This document shows, piece after piece, positions 1 through 8,739 of a stretch of 64,000 nucleotides of DNA (position 1 is the first letter of the stretch; the number at the start of each line of letters is the position of its first letter). The position numbers and the translations under genes are program-made. The DNA is taken from positions 186,001-250,000 of the forward strand of contig JACCEO010000004.1 of assembly GCA_013416485.1 (NCBI GenBank). The letters are read 5' to 3'. The notes under the pieces were generated by a model. It saw only the letters and a list, made by a program, of their open reading frames with translations. It did not search any database and was not told where the DNA came from. This DNA is from Alcaligenaceae bacterium (GTDB taxonomy: Bacteria; Pseudomonadota; Gammaproteobacteria; Burkholderiales; Burkholderiaceae_B).

Positions 1-119
1 TGCAACATGCGTTGTGCAATTTCACCATATAGAAATTGTGCGGCATCTAGAGGGGCACGACGAGCGAATTGCATGTTGGCATGGGCAGAGCTGACGCGCA
101 GTGAAGGTGACTGTGACAT
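1..119 (-). CDS. SAM-dependent methyltransferase, BioC-like (N-terminal part)
   Basis: The minus-strand reading frame opens with ATG at 119 and runs off the left edge, so only about 39 residues are visible. They include a motif of the form MQFARRA..LDAAQFLYGEIAQRML. This resembles the leader of BioC-like methyltransferases (…QFARRA…ADFL..EI..RM..RL), the segment just before the SAM-binding domain. A methyltransferase of this type often lies divergent from comF in Alcaligenaceae, which supports the call. The catalytic domain is outside the window, so the substrate (malonyl-ACP or another) cannot be judged. Confidence 0.6.
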   Translation of the reverse strand, partial: MSQSPSLRVSSAHANMQFARRAPLDAAQFLYGEIAQRML

Positions 120-203
120 TTACGTGCTCGGGAAGCTGGTGTTGGATGGCGGTATATGCTTAAGATAAGCAGTTCTTAATACGGTTCGCCTGAAGGTCCT
201 ATT

Positions 204-980
204 ATGGCCTATCTATCCATATGGCGCGAATCCATACCGCGTCTAAAGCAAGGTATTCGCTACTGTACCCAGCATATTCCTTCGGACTGCCCTTTGTGCC
301 GTTGTTCGGCACGGGGTGGTCGGCTATGCGATAGCTGTAGGCTGTGGGTGACGCAATCTATGAATAGCGGCCAGCCACGCTGTCCTGTGTGCTGCCTGGC
401 CTTACCCCAGGCAGAGCCTTGCCCTGATTGCGCGTCATTGCAACCGGCTTACGATAAGGTGATTGCCGCTTTTGATTATCACGAGCCTGGCGATCTGCTA
501 ATTCATCGGTTAAAGTCGCAGCGGAATTTTTCTATGGCGCCTATGCTGGCCGGGTTGTTGGTTCAGGCAATACAGCGGGCGCCGTTATCCTTGGCTAAGA
601 ATACAATAGTGCTTTGTGTGCCTGCCAGCCGTGCCTCTGTGCTGCGTCGAGGGTTTAACCCCGCTGCTGCTGTGGCTCGTAGTTTGGCTAGCCAACTGGA
701 CTTGCCATATCAGCCACAGTTATTGCGTCGTGCGCGCGAAGGTGCCAAGCAGGCTCATTTAAGCCGTACTGAACGAGCACGTAGTACCCAGTCGTTATAT
801 GCCTGTACCGGTTATATTCCTGGCGCCCATATTGCGGTGGTGGACGATGTCCTGACCACGGGCAGCACCTTACAAGGTATTGCCCGTCAGCTGCGGGCGG
901 CTGGAGCAGCATCGGTGTGTGGACTGGTGCTGGCGCGTACGCCCTATCGACCAGGGGTGTATCCCTTGGATGTTGTTTAA
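204..980 (+). CDS. comF: ComF family phosphoribosyltransferase-like protein
   Basis: The protein has 258 residues. The N-terminal part carries zinc-finger-like cysteine pairs (C29/C32, C42/C45, C60/C63, C73/C76). The C-terminal half is a type I phosphoribosyltransferase fold with the PRPP-binding motif VVDDVLTTGSTL at about 212-223. ComF proteins are known for a role in DNA uptake (natural transformation), where they work with the single-strand DNA machinery in the cytoplasm; the enzymatic reaction, if any, is not established. The gene is divergent from the BioC-like methyltransferase and is followed after 37 bases by trmL on the same strand. Assignment is strong; active competence is only inference. 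Confidence 0.9.
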   Translation: MAYLSIWRESIPRLKQGIRYCTQHIPSDCPLCRCSARGGRLCDSCRLWVTQSMNSGQPRCPVCCLALPQAEPCPDCASLQPAYDKVIAAFDYHEPGDLLIHRLKSQRNFSMAPMLAGLLVQAIQRAPLSLAKNTIVLCVPASRASVLRRGFNPAAAVARSLASQLDLPYQPQLLRRAREGAKQAHLSRTERARSTQSLYACTGYIPGAHIAVVDDVLTTGSTLQGIARQLRAAGAASVCGLVLARTPYRPGVYPLDVV

Positions 981-1017
981 CTGTAGCCTACCGCCCTGGC
1001 GGATAACGAGTAATCCT

Positions 1018-1488
1018 ATGTTTCATATCGTGCTGGTATCGCCGGAAATTCCACCCAACACAGGCAATGTGATCAGGCTGGCGGCCAATAGCGGATCCAG
1101 TCTGCATTTGATACGGCCTTTAGGTTTTGATTTGGACGATAAAAAGCTTAAGCGTGCTGGGCTGGACTACCACGAGTGGGCCAATATGCAGGTGCATGAC
1201 AGTCTTGAACAGGCGTTTCAGGCAATAGGCGGTGATGCGACTCGACGCTTTGCGTTGACCACGCATGGAAGCCGCTTGCTAGGAAATATACGCTTTCAGC
1301 CTGGTGATGTGTTTGTGTTCGGCCGTGAAACAGCGGGTTTGTCAGCTGAGCAAACCGCATGTTTCCCCCCTGAGCAGCGCTTGCGGCTACCCATGATGCC
1401 GCAGCAACGCAGCTTGAATCTGTCTAACGCCGTGGCAGTCACGGTATACGAGGCGTGGCGTCAAATGGACTACCAGGGCGCTATTTAG
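1018..1488 (+). CDS. trmL: tRNA (cytidine(34)-2'-O)-methyltransferase TrmL
   Basis: The 156-residue protein is a compact SPOUT-class (trefoil knot) methyltransferase. It starts MFHIVLVSPEIPPNTGNVIRL, with the substrate-side motif PEIPPNTGN at about 9-17. It keeps the knot motifs FGRETAGL and P..PQQRSLNLSNAVAVTVYEA near the C terminus. TrmL uses SAM to methylate the ribose at the wobble base of certain tRNA-Leu species. An in-frame extension reaches upstream to 880 within comF, but the family N terminus lies exactly at the ATG at 1018, so I chose that start. It probably shares a transcript with comF and converges on the Bug-type gene, with 12 bases between them. Confidence 0.93.
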   Translation: MFHIVLVSPEIPPNTGNVIRLAANSGSSLHLIRPLGFDLDDKKLKRAGLDYHEWANMQVHDSLEQAFQAIGGDATRRFALTTHGSRLLGNIRFQPGDVFVFGRETAGLSAEQTACFPPEQRLRLPMMPQQRSLNLSNAVAVTVYEAWRQMDYQGAI

Positions 1489-1500
1489 ACAGGATCAGGT

Positions 1501-2502
1501 TTAGTCTAGCGACAAACCTAAGCGGTTAATGACGGCATCCCAGCGGGCAGTTTCGGCAACTATCATTGCCGTGAGTTCGTCAGGGGTCGATGGTTTGGGG
1601 TCGAAGTACAGATTGGCCATCTTCTGTTTGATGTCGTCTTGCTCAAGGATGCTGGTTACCGCTTGGTTAAGCTTGTCGACAATGTCGCTGGGGGTGGCAG
1701 CGGGTACAAACATGGCATTCCACGATATAGATTCAAAATCTGGGTAACCCGCCGAAGCCATAGTCGGTATACCAGGCAGTAAAGGGCTGGGCTCCAGACT
1801 GGTAATGGCCAAAGCCTTTATCTTATCGCCTTGAACCTGGGGCATAGCAATGCCTGGCACCATAAACCCGGCTTGTATGTCGCCAGCGATCATAGAAGTA
1901 ATAATTTGCGAGAAACCTGGATAAGGGATTTGCATCAGGCTGATGCCGGCGTCATGTTCCAGCATGGCCATAGCCAGATGGGCCGAGCTGCCTGGTCCTA
2001 CAGTGCCGTAGTTCAGTTTGCCAGGATTTTCTTTGGCTAATGCAATGAACTCAGCAAGGTTGCTGGCGGGTGAGTTGGCAGGCACAACCAGCACATTAGG
2101 GCTGGTGCCAATTAAGCTGATGGGGGCAAGGTCTTTTAATGGATCGTAGCCCAATGATTTTTTGTATAGGCTTGGGGCGGTGACCATAGGGCCATTAATG
2201 GTGGCCAGTAAAGTGTAGCCATCGGGCTTGGCTTTGCTAACCTGACGTGTACCAATATTGCCACCGGCGCCTGGTTTGTTAGATACCACCACAGGCTGGC
2301 CTAATTTTTCGGCTAATGGCTCAGCAATGGCACGAGCTAAGGCATCGGGTGATGAACCCGCCGGGAAGGGTACAACCAGCTGTATCGGGCGCTCTGGCCA
2401 GGCTGCTGTTGCGGTTAATGGAGCGACTGCCAAGCCGCTCGCGCCCAGCAGGCTAAGTGCCATCGCAGTTAAGCGACGGCGAGAGTTCAAAAGTACGGAC
2501 AT
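1501..2502 (-). CDS. Bug/TctC-family periplasmic solute-binding protein
   Basis: The 333-residue protein has a Sec signal peptide (twin-Arg-like RRRLTAMALSLLGASGLAVAP, then a cleavage region ending ATAAWPERP). The mature start WPERPIQLVVPFPAG is the hallmark of the tripartite tricarboxylate receptor (Bug) family, as is the following PGAGGNIGT. Bug proteins bind small carboxylates or amides in the periplasm. They either serve a TctAB permease or act as orphan sensors, and they are greatly expanded in Bordetella relatives. No tctA or tctB is adjacent, so this one is an orphan here. The ligand cannot be deduced. It lies 23 bases after gpsA and could be co-transcribed with it. Confidence 0.85.
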   Translation of the reverse strand: MSVLLNSRRRLTAMALSLLGASGLAVAPLTATAAWPERPIQLVVPFPAGSSPDALARAIAEPLAEKLGQPVVVSNKPGAGGNIGTRQVSKAKPDGYTLLATINGPMVTAPSLYKKSLGYDPLKDLAPISLIGTSPNVLVVPANSPASNLAEFIALAKENPGKLNYGTVGPGSSAHLAMAMLEHDAGISLMQIPYPGFSQIITSMIAGDIQAGFMVPGIAMPQVQGDKIKALAITSLEPSPLLPGIPTMASAGYPDFESISWNAMFVPAATPSDIVDKLNQAVTSILEQDDIKQKMANLYFDPKPSTPDELTAMIVAETARWDAVINRLGLSLD

Positions 2503-2525
2503 AAAGTAAATTCCAGTGGATGAGT

Positions 2526-3572
2526 TTAGGCTTCAGGTCTGGCATCGCGGGCCAGCAGTGATGCCACCGCGGTCGCGGCTGGCGTGTTGTGAAACAGTAC
2601 CTGACACACCGCTTGAGTAATAGGCATGCTGACGTTGTGTTGTTGCCCCAAGGCCAAGGCTGCTTGCGCACAACGTACGCCTTCGGCGGTGATGCCGCTG
2701 GCCAATATGCTGTCCAGAGACTGCCCTTGGCCCAGACCCAAGCCTACCTGACGATTGCGTGACTGCCCGGTGGCAGAAAGCACAAGGTCACCCAGGCCAG
2801 TTAAACCAAAAAAGGTGTCGGCTTGCCCACCTAATGCCATGCCTAGCCGTTGAATTTCAGCCAGGCCACGGGTGATCAGGGCAGCACGTGCATTGGCCCC
2901 CAGGCCTAGACCATCGGAAATACCGCAGGCAATGGCAATGATGTTTTTCAGGGCACCACCGACCTCTACACCTATGATATCGGTACTGCTGTAAATACGG
3001 GCGTTAGAGCCATGCAAAGCGGTTGTGACCCGTAGACAGACCTCGGGGTCTTTCGAGGCTACTGTAAGAGCCACAGGCAGGCCACGGGCGACTTCGTCAG
3101 CAAAAGAAGGGCCAGACACCACACCTAGGCCTATTCGTGACTGGTTACCGAAGGCAGCTTGGGCTATGGCATGGGGTAGTTGTCCACTGTCGGGCTGGAA
3201 GCCTTTGCATGTCCAGACGATGGCAGGTAGGCGGTTGGTTGGTACCTTGGCTAAGGCATCCGCTAGTTGACTGCAGGTTACGCCCAGTCCAGCCACAGGC
3301 ACACCCAGAATGATCAGGCCTTGCCCATTAGGTGACTGACAGGCGTGCTCGACCGCAGCGTGAAAATTGGCAGTAGCACGTAAGGCACTGGGCAAGCTGA
3401 TGTCAGGCAGATAGCGTGGGTTTTGGTGGTGCTGGGCAATGTGTTCCGCCAGGATGGCGTTACGCGCCCACAACAACGTGTCTGCTTGTTGGCTAGCTAA
3501 TGCAGCCAAGGCGGTCCCCCAACTGCCGCCACCTAGGACGGCAACATGCATGGGGTGCCGCGGTATTGTCAT
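2526..3572 (-). CDS. gpsA: Glycerol-3-phosphate dehydrogenase [NAD(P)+]
   Basis: The 348-residue cytoplasmic enzyme reduces dihydroxyacetone phosphate to sn-glycerol 3-phosphate for phospholipid synthesis. The NAD(P)-binding motif VLGGGSWGTALA occurs at about 12-23. The catalytic lysine region EVGGALKNIIAIACGISDGL and the C-terminal helix motif GLTGLGDLVLSATG are both present. The start used gives MTIPRHPMHVAVLGGG; an internal Met at residue 8 (3551) is an equally plausible start. Its place 7 bases after secB copies the conserved rhodanese-grxC-secB-gpsA order. Confidence 0.95.
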   Translation of the reverse strand: MTIPRHPMHVAVLGGGSWGTALAALASQQADTLLWARNAILAEHIAQHHQNPRYLPDISLPSALRATANFHAAVEHACQSPNGQGLIILGVPVAGLGVTCSQLADALAKVPTNRLPAIVWTCKGFQPDSGQLPHAIAQAAFGNQSRIGLGVVSGPSFADEVARGLPVALTVASKDPEVCLRVTTALHGSNARIYSSTDIIGVEVGGALKNIIAIACGISDGLGLGANARAALITRGLAEIQRLGMALGGQADTFFGLTGLGDLVLSATGQSRNRQVGLGLGQGQSLDSILASGITAEGVRCAQAALALGQQHNVSMPITQAVCQVLFHNTPAATAVASLLARDARPEA

Positions 3573-3579
3573 GATGCTC

Positions 3580-4107
3580 TTATTGACGCGTAGCGCCAGG
3601 AGGCAGGATCAGGCCCGAATCGTTAGTATCGGCGGCTTGTTCTTGGGCCATTTGTGCCAGGCGCTGTTCGTACAGGTTCTGGAAGTTAACTTCCGTTAAG
3701 TGCAGTGGTGGCAGGGACGTGCGGTTGATGGCATCGGCGATGTTGGCACGCAAGTAAGGATACAGCATGGTGGGACACACTATGCCCAACAAGGGGTCCA
3801 ACTGGTCTGCTGGAATGTTGGCGGCTTCAAAAATACCGGATTGTGTTGCTTCGACCAAGTATAAAACCTTGTCAGCAATGCGTGTGGTTACGGTGGCGGT
3901 CACTGTGGACTCGTACACGGTTTCGGCTAGGCGCTGACCACCCACATTGATGGAGACCTCTACGGTTGGGCCTTCCTGCTCTAGAAAGATCTGGGGTGCA
4001 TTAGGCATTTCCAGCGATAGATCTTTGACGTAAGTACGTTGCAGGCTGAAACTGGGGTCTTGGCTTGCTTCGGCTTGAGTGTTGGCAGCGGTATTGGTGT
4101 CAGTCAT
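3580..4107 (-). CDS. secB: Protein-export chaperone SecB
   Basis: The 175-residue protein matches SecB: the core YVKDLSLEMPNAPQIFLEQEGP at about 26-47, followed by the beta-sheet region VEVSINVGG and the conserved stretch GIFEAANIPADQLDPLLGIVCPTMLYPYLRANIADAI. SecB is a homotetramer that keeps secretory precursors unfolded and passes them to SecA. The acidic, Gln-rich N-terminal tail of about 22 residues and the C-terminal tail vary among species. It lies between grxC and gpsA in one minus-strand run. Confidence 0.95.
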   Translation of the reverse strand: MTDTNTAANTQAEASQDPSFSLQRTYVKDLSLEMPNAPQIFLEQEGPTVEVSINVGGQRLAETVYESTVTATVTTRIADKVLYLVEATQSGIFEAANIPADQLDPLLGIVCPTMLYPYLRANIADAINRTSLPPLHLTEVNFQNLYEQRLAQMAQEQAADTNDSGLILPPGATRQ

Positions 4108-4145
4108 AAGGTTTCCTGTGTATGTGTATGGGTGAAGTGTAAGGG

Positions 4146-4403
4146 TCAGGCGCCTAGTAGCGCTGCAAGGTCGCCCGAGCGATCCAAAGCGGCTAGGTCA
4201 TCGTAGCCCCCAACGTGAGTTTCACCGATGTAAATTTGTGGCACGGTGCGACGGCCCGTGCGCTCCATCATGGATACGCGTTGTTCTGGATCCATATCAA
4301 TACGGATTTTTTCAATTTCGGCCACGCCGCGCTGTTTCAGCAGCATTTCAGCGCGTACGCAGTACGGGCAGACGGCCGTGGTATACATAGTTACGGTTGC
4401 CAT
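4146..4403 (-). CDS. grxC: Glutaredoxin 3
   Basis: The 85-residue single-domain glutaredoxin has the dithiol active site CPYC at 12-15, the cis-proline motif TVPQIYIG at about 54-61, and the GSH-binding GGYDDLAALD near 66-75. It reduces protein disulfides and mixed glutathione disulfides in the cytoplasm using GSH. It is 38 bases upstream of secB and 20 bases downstream of the rhodanese gene, the same order as yibN-grxC-secB-gpsA in enterobacteria. Confidence 0.95.
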   Translation of the reverse strand: MATVTMYTTAVCPYCVRAEMLLKQRGVAEIEKIRIDMDPEQRVSMMERTGRRTVPQIYIGETHVGGYDDLAALDRSGDLAALLGA

Positions 4404-4423
4404 GAGTTTCCTTTCGACATTTA

Positions 4424-4834
4424 CTATTTTTTAGACAGCGGCATGCCGTCCCTGAGCCAGGCGCGTAAACCGCCTTCCAGGACAACAGCTTCGGTATAGC
4501 CTTCTTTGCGCAGCGTAGTTGCAACACCTGTCGCGGCGTTGCCCTGATCGCAAACGATAATGATGGGCTTGTCTTTGGGTAGCGACGACATTTTGGTAGC
4601 TATGTCAGCCACTGGAATATTGCGTGCTTGCGGTATGGTGCCAGCCTTGAAATGTTCAGGGCTGCGTATATCAAGGAAAACGCCTTGACTATGGTTAACT
4701 AACCTTACGGCCTCTTGTACGTCTACAGTCTTGCCACCACGTGCTTTTCCAAGCATGGGTAGTAGCAACATAAAACCTGAAGTGGCAGCAACGGCTAAAA
4801 TAAGAAGGTTGTTCTGATCAAGAAAAAAGTCCAC
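4424..4834 (-). CDS. Membrane-anchored rhodanese-like protein (YibN type)
   Basis: The 136-residue protein has an N-terminal transmembrane helix (about 10-28) followed by one rhodanese domain (about 35-130) with LDIRSPEHFKAGTIPQARNIP. The predicted active-site loop is CDQGNAATG, with Cys95 as the candidate sulfur-accepting residue. It is probably the inner-membrane sulfurtransferase-like protein called YibN in E. coli. The physiological sulfur acceptor is unknown. It heads the grxC-secB-gpsA run and is divergent from gpmA, with 89 bases between the two start codons. Confidence 0.85.
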   Translation of the reverse strand: MDFFLDQNNLLILAVAATSGFMLLLPMLGKARGGKTVDVQEAVRLVNHSQGVFLDIRSPEHFKAGTIPQARNIPVADIATKMSSLPKDKPIIIVCDQGNAATGVATTLRKEGYTEAVVLEGGLRAWLRDGMPLSKK

Positions 4835-4923
4835 GATGTATCCCGAATAGGCCCTTGGAAAAAGGACTCCATCATACGATTATAAAATGGACCGGTAAAT
4901 TCATCTTTTAGGCGTTAATTATC

Positions 4924-5676
4924 ATGCATAAACTTGTTCTGATGCGCCACGGCGAAAGCCAGTGGAATCTTGAAAATCGTTTCACCGGCTGGACTGACGT
5001 AGACCTTACCGAAGCAGGGCGTATGCAAGCTGCAGCGGCAGGCGAACTGCTCAAGCAGCACGGTTTTGAATTCGATCTGGCGTACTCGTCAGTGCTTAAG
5101 CGTGCTATTCGCACGTTGTGGATAGCGCTGGACTCTATGGACGCGATGTATACGCCTGTCGGTTTAAGCTGGCGGCTTAACGAACGTCACTACGGCGACT
5201 TGCAAGGTCTGAACAAAGCGGAAACCGCCGCCAAGTTTGGTGACGATCAGGTACTTATTTGGCGCCGTGCTTACGCAATTGCGCCCAACCCCATCAGCTT
5301 GGACGATCCACGCCATCCGCGTTTTGATCGTCGCTACAGCAAACTGACCCCCGATCAATTACCCGGTACAGAATGCCTGAAAGACACAGTTGCCCGCGTT
5401 CTGCCATTCTGGAACGAATCCATAGCACCGGCAATACGTGCTGGCCGCCGTGTATTGGTGACGGCGCATGGCAATAGCTTGCGAGCCCTGATCAAGCACT
5501 TGGACAATATTTCTGAAGAAGACATTGTTCACTTGAACATACCCACAGGCCAGCCATTAGTTTACGAGCTAGACGACGACTTGCGCCCCATACGTCATTA
5601 CTACTTGGCTGACCCTGACGAAATTCAAGCCGCTATGTCAGCCGTGGCTAATCAAGGCAAAGCTGCCAAAGCCTAA
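4924..5676 (+). CDS. gpmA: 2,3-bisphosphoglycerate-dependent phosphoglycerate mutase
   Basis: The 250-residue protein interconverts 3- and 2-phosphoglycerate in glycolysis and gluconeogenesis. The phosphohistidine motif [10 protein letters not shown] (His9) opens the protein. The Arg/Glu region [15 protein letters not shown] follows, and the second catalytic histidine lies in [14 protein letters not shown]. Length is normal for the dPGM class. The gene ends one base before the start of envC, so the two are probably co-transcribed. Confidence 0.95.
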   Translation: MHKLVLMRHGESQWNLENRFTGWTDVDLTEAGRMQAAAAGELLKQHGFEFDLAYSSVLKRAIRTLWIALDSMDAMYTPVGLSWRLNERHYGDLQGLNKAETAAKFGDDQVLIWRRAYAIAPNPISLDDPRHPRFDRRYSKLTPDQLPGTECLKDTVARVLPFWNESIAPAIRAGRRVLVTAHGNSLRALIKHLDNISEEDIVHLNIPTGQPLVYELDDDLRPIRHYYLADPDEIQAAMSAVANQGKAAKA

Positions 5677-5677
5677 T

Positions 5678-7147
5678 ATGCGCCTGCAATTTGGCTTTGT
5701 GCTTTTACTGACCTGGGCCGGGGTGGCATGGGCCACCCCGGCTGGTCTTGCTCAGCAGCAGGCACAGGCCAAGCAGGAGCAGGCGGAATTACGCAAGCAG
5801 ATTAAGGCGCTGCAAAAAAACATACAAAGCCAAGAGTCAGCGCGCCGTGATGCCGCGAATGCCTTGCAGACGTCAGAATCCGCCATTTCAGACATCAACG
5901 CAAAACTGACGGACTTAGCTAGCGAAACCAAGACAGTTCAGCGCGAGCTGGATACCTTGAAAAAACAGACCAACCAAGAGCAAAGCCAGCTAATTCAGCG
6001 TCAGGAAGAGTTGGCTGATCAGCTAAGGGCGCAGTACGCCAGTGGCTTGTCGCCTTGGATGGCACTGCTGTCAGGAGATGACCCTCGCACGATAGGGCGC
6101 GATTTGGCCTACCTAGGCTATATCTCGGCAGCCCAGGCCCAGGCAGTTTTGCAAGTGCGTCAGGGTATTGAAAAATTGGCTGACCTGCGTAAGAAAACTC
6201 AGGCACATGAAGCAGGGCTTGTGGCGTTGTCTGCAAGCAGCAGTCAACAGAAGCAGGCCTTACAAGAACAACAAGCGGAACGTCAGTTGGTGCTACAACG
6301 TATCGAGACTCAGCTTAAGGAACAGCGTGGCCAGGAAGGCAGGCTAGCTCAAAATGACCAACGCCTAGGCGCATTGATTACCGGCCTGGAAGCGACTATG
6401 GCCAAGTTGGCTGAAGAGGCCCGCATCGCCGAGCAAAAGCGCCAGGCCGAAGCGGCACGCAAGGCGGAGCAGGCTAGGTTGGCTGCTATCGAGCGTCAAC
6501 GAGCACTGGATGAGCAACGCGAGCAGGCCCGGCAAGCAGAGTTAACCGCTAAAGCTGCCCATGAACGAGCACAAAGGGAGCGCGACACCCAAGAGGCCGA
6601 ACAAGCGCGTTTGCAGGTAGAACAGGCTAGAGCCCAGGCAAAACTGCTAGAACAGGCTCATGCTGCCGAGCAGCAGCAACAGCGTGTAGACGCTGAACAG
6701 GCAGCCGTAGATCGTGCCCGTCAGGTTAAGCAGGAAAAAGCCCTGGCAGCCAGCGCTGAGGGTCTACGCAAGGGTAGGCCTAGTCCGGTTCGTGGTGGGG
6801 ATGTGCTAGGTCGTTTTGGTGCCCAACGCCCTGATGGCGGCGTGTGGCGCGGTGTTGTGTTAAGGTCGCCAGAGGGTACGCCAGTTCAAGCCATTTCCGG
6901 TGGTAAGGTGGCCTATTCCAGTTGGTTGTCGGGGTTTGGCAATATCCTGATCGTTGATCATGGGGCGGGTTATCTTAGCGTCTATGCGCATAATCAAAGC
7001 TTGCTCAAGCAGGTGGGTGACACCGTAACGGCAGGCGATACTATTGCGACTGTGGGCGCAACCGGCGGGCAGGTAGAACCCGGTTTATACTTTGAAATAC
7101 GTCAGAATGGGGTTCCTGTGAATCCTTTGCTTTGGTTAAGGCCATAA
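5678..7147 (+). CDS. envC: EnvC-like murein hydrolase activator (degenerate LytM/M23)
   Basis: The 489-residue protein has a signal peptide (about 1-25, cleavage near ATPAGLA) and a very long Gln/Ala/Glu-rich coiled coil (about 25-365). The C-terminal LytM (peptidase M23) domain spans about 375-489. The LytM domain keeps GFGNILIVDHGAGYLSVYAHN but has GLYFEIR where active M23 enzymes have an HxH zinc motif. It should therefore be a non-catalytic activator, as in EnvC, which activates N-acetylmuramoyl-L-alanine amidases at the septum. It lies directly after gpmA and 65 bases before the ctpA-type protease gene. Confidence 0.88.
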   Translation: MRLQFGFVLLLTWAGVAWATPAGLAQQQAQAKQEQAELRKQIKALQKNIQSQESARRDAANALQTSESAISDINAKLTDLASETKTVQRELDTLKKQTNQEQSQLIQRQEELADQLRAQYASGLSPWMALLSGDDPRTIGRDLAYLGYISAAQAQAVLQVRQGIEKLADLRKKTQAHEAGLVALSASSSQQKQALQEQQAERQLVLQRIETQLKEQRGQEGRLAQNDQRLGALITGLEATMAKLAEEARIAEQKRQAEAARKAEQARLAAIERQRALDEQREQARQAELTAKAAHERAQRERDTQEAEQARLQVEQARAQAKLLEQAHAAEQQQQRVDAEQAAVDRARQVKQEKALAASAEGLRKGRPSPVRGGDVLGRFGAQRPDGGVWRGVVLRSPEGTPVQAISGGKVAYSSWLSGFGNILIVDHGAGYLSVYAHNQSLLKQVGDTVTAGDTIATVGATGGQVEPGLYFEIRQNGVPVNPLLWLRP

Positions 7148-7212
7148 AGCCGTTATCATTTGCCTGCCGCTTGCGGGCGGATCTTATTTTGTGAATCTAC
7201 TCAGGAATGTGC

Positions 7213-8739
7213 ATGAGCACTCGCAGGTTTAGCCGTATTGGTTTGGTGGTTTTAGGCGCTGTAGGCGGCGTGCTGCTTAGCGTGGGGATATCGGCGGTGG
7301 CGCAGCGTGGCGAACCCCTACCCCTGAAAGAACTGCAGCAGTTCGCTAACGTTTTTTCGGCCATTAAAGGCAGTTATGTGGAACCCGTCAGTGATCAAAA
7401 ACTGATAGGCGATGCTATACAAGGCCTGTTTAGCGAGCTGGATCCGCACTCTACCTACCTGGATGCTGAAGCCTTCAAGGAAATGGAAAATATTACCCAG
7501 GGTGGGTTTGGCGGTCTGGGTATAGAAATTGGTAGCGAAGATGGCATGCCCAAAGTCATTGCTCCAATAGAAGACACACCCGCGGCGCGGGCAGGCATAT
7601 TGTCGGGTGACCTAATTACCCATATTGATGGCAAGCCTACAAAAGGTATGTCCTTGAACGATGCCATCAAACTGATGCGGGGCGAACCTAAAACGCCCAT
7701 TGTTCTGACAGTAAAACGTGATGGCAAAGATCAGCCCATCGTCATTCACATCGTACGTGACCTTATCAAAGTACGTAGCGTGCGTAGCAAAATGCTGGAT
7801 GATGGCATTGCTTATGTACGTATATCACAATTCCAAGATCGTACCGTAGCCGATCTACAAAAGCAGTTAGCTGAGCTGGGCGAAAAATCCGCTCCCAAAG
7901 GTTTGGTTCTGGACTTACGCAATGACCCCGGTGGTTTACTGGATAGTGCCATAGGCGTGTCGTCAGCCTTTCTAGAGCCAGGTAAGTTAGTGGTGTCTAC
8001 CAAAGGGCGTATTCCTTCATCAAACCGCGAGTTTTTCTCTAAAACAGGCGGTGGTAACAGCAATTACTTAAGTAGCAATGTGCTAGATGCAATTTCGCTA
8101 TCGTCTGCGCCCAAATGGCTACGCACTGTACCTATGGTGGTGCTGGTTAACGTGGGTTCGGCTTCGGCTTCGGAAATTGTGGCTGGCGCTTTGCAGGATC
8201 ACGGCCGGGCTACCATTATGGGCAACCGCACCTTTGGAAAAGGGTCGGTGCAAAGTGTGTTGCCGCTTAGCGAAGACACCGGTATTAAGTTGACTACGGC
8301 GCGTTATTACACTCCTAAGGGGCGCTCCATACAGGTCACGGGTGTAGAACCCGACATTACTGTGGACGATACCGCGCAGGGTAATTTATTCCGCTTGCCG
8401 CGCGAAATTGATTTGCAGCGTCACTTGGTCAATGGTGTAGAACCAGAAACTGCCGACCAAAGTGCTGACGATCAAGCCAAAGACATCGATATGAAAATGT
8501 TCGAGTTTGGCGGCGCCGATGACTTCCAGTTACAGCAAGCGATTAATCAGCTAGAAGGGCGTCCTGTTAAAAAGAACGCCCCAGTCATGGTGACAGCTTC
8601 CAAGGCGGATAAGGCGGACGCTACCCCCGCTGATGCCGCTTCTACGCCCATATCTGATGCTGAAAAAAAAAGCGCAATAATCCCTGAAAACGTTGATCAC
8701 TACCGAATTACCCCCGAAGGTTTGATAAAAACGCCGTGA
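7213..8739 (+). CDS. ctpA: Carboxy-terminal processing protease (S41), CtpA/Prc family
   Basis: The 508-residue periplasmic serine protease has an N-terminal signal or anchor (about 6-30), then the S41 N-terminal helices and a PDZ domain (FGGLGIEIGSEDGMPKVIAP onward, about 95-180). The tail-specific protease core follows, with the catalytic Ser in NVGSASASEIVAGAL and the Lys in GNRTFGKGSVQ. The C-terminal 100 residues are low-complexity (Asp, Ala, Lys). I chose ATG 7213 over the ATG at 7207 because the CAGGAA ribosome-binding site at 7202-7206 is correctly spaced only for 7213. Its stop overlaps the GTG start of the next gene by three bases (GTGA). Confidence 0.93.
   Translation: MSTRRFSRIGLVVLGAVGGVLLSVGISAVAQRGEPLPLKELQQFANVFSAIKGSYVEPVSDQKLIGDAIQGLFSELDPHSTYLDAEAFKEMENITQGGFGGLGIEIGSEDGMPKVIAPIEDTPAARAGILSGDLITHIDGKPTKGMSLNDAIKLMRGEPKTPIVLTVKRDGKDQPIVIHIVRDLIKVRSVRSKMLDDGIAYVRISQFQDRTVADLQKQLAELGEKSAPKGLVLDLRNDPGGLLDSAIGVSSAFLEPGKLVVSTKGRIPSSNREFFSKTGGGNSNYLSSNVLDAISLSSAPKWLRTVPMVVLVNVGSASASEIVAGALQDHGRATIMGNRTFGKGSVQSVLPLSEDTGIKLTTARYYTPKGRSIQVTGVEPDITVDDTAQGNLFRLPREIDLQRHLVNGVEPETADQSADDQAKDIDMKMFEFGGADDFQLQQAINQLEGRPVKKNAPVMVTASKADKADATPADAASTPISDAEKKSAIIPENVDHYRITPEGLIKTP

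Noticed and set aside
5919-6236. Antisense open frame inside envC.
   Set aside because: It is a by-product of the coiled-coil codon pattern; no Shine-Dalgarno, no domain.
7148-7206. GC-rich inverted repeat between envC and ctpA as a terminator.
   Set aside because: The pairing CCGC/GCGG is short and the T-tract is interrupted; not convincing.
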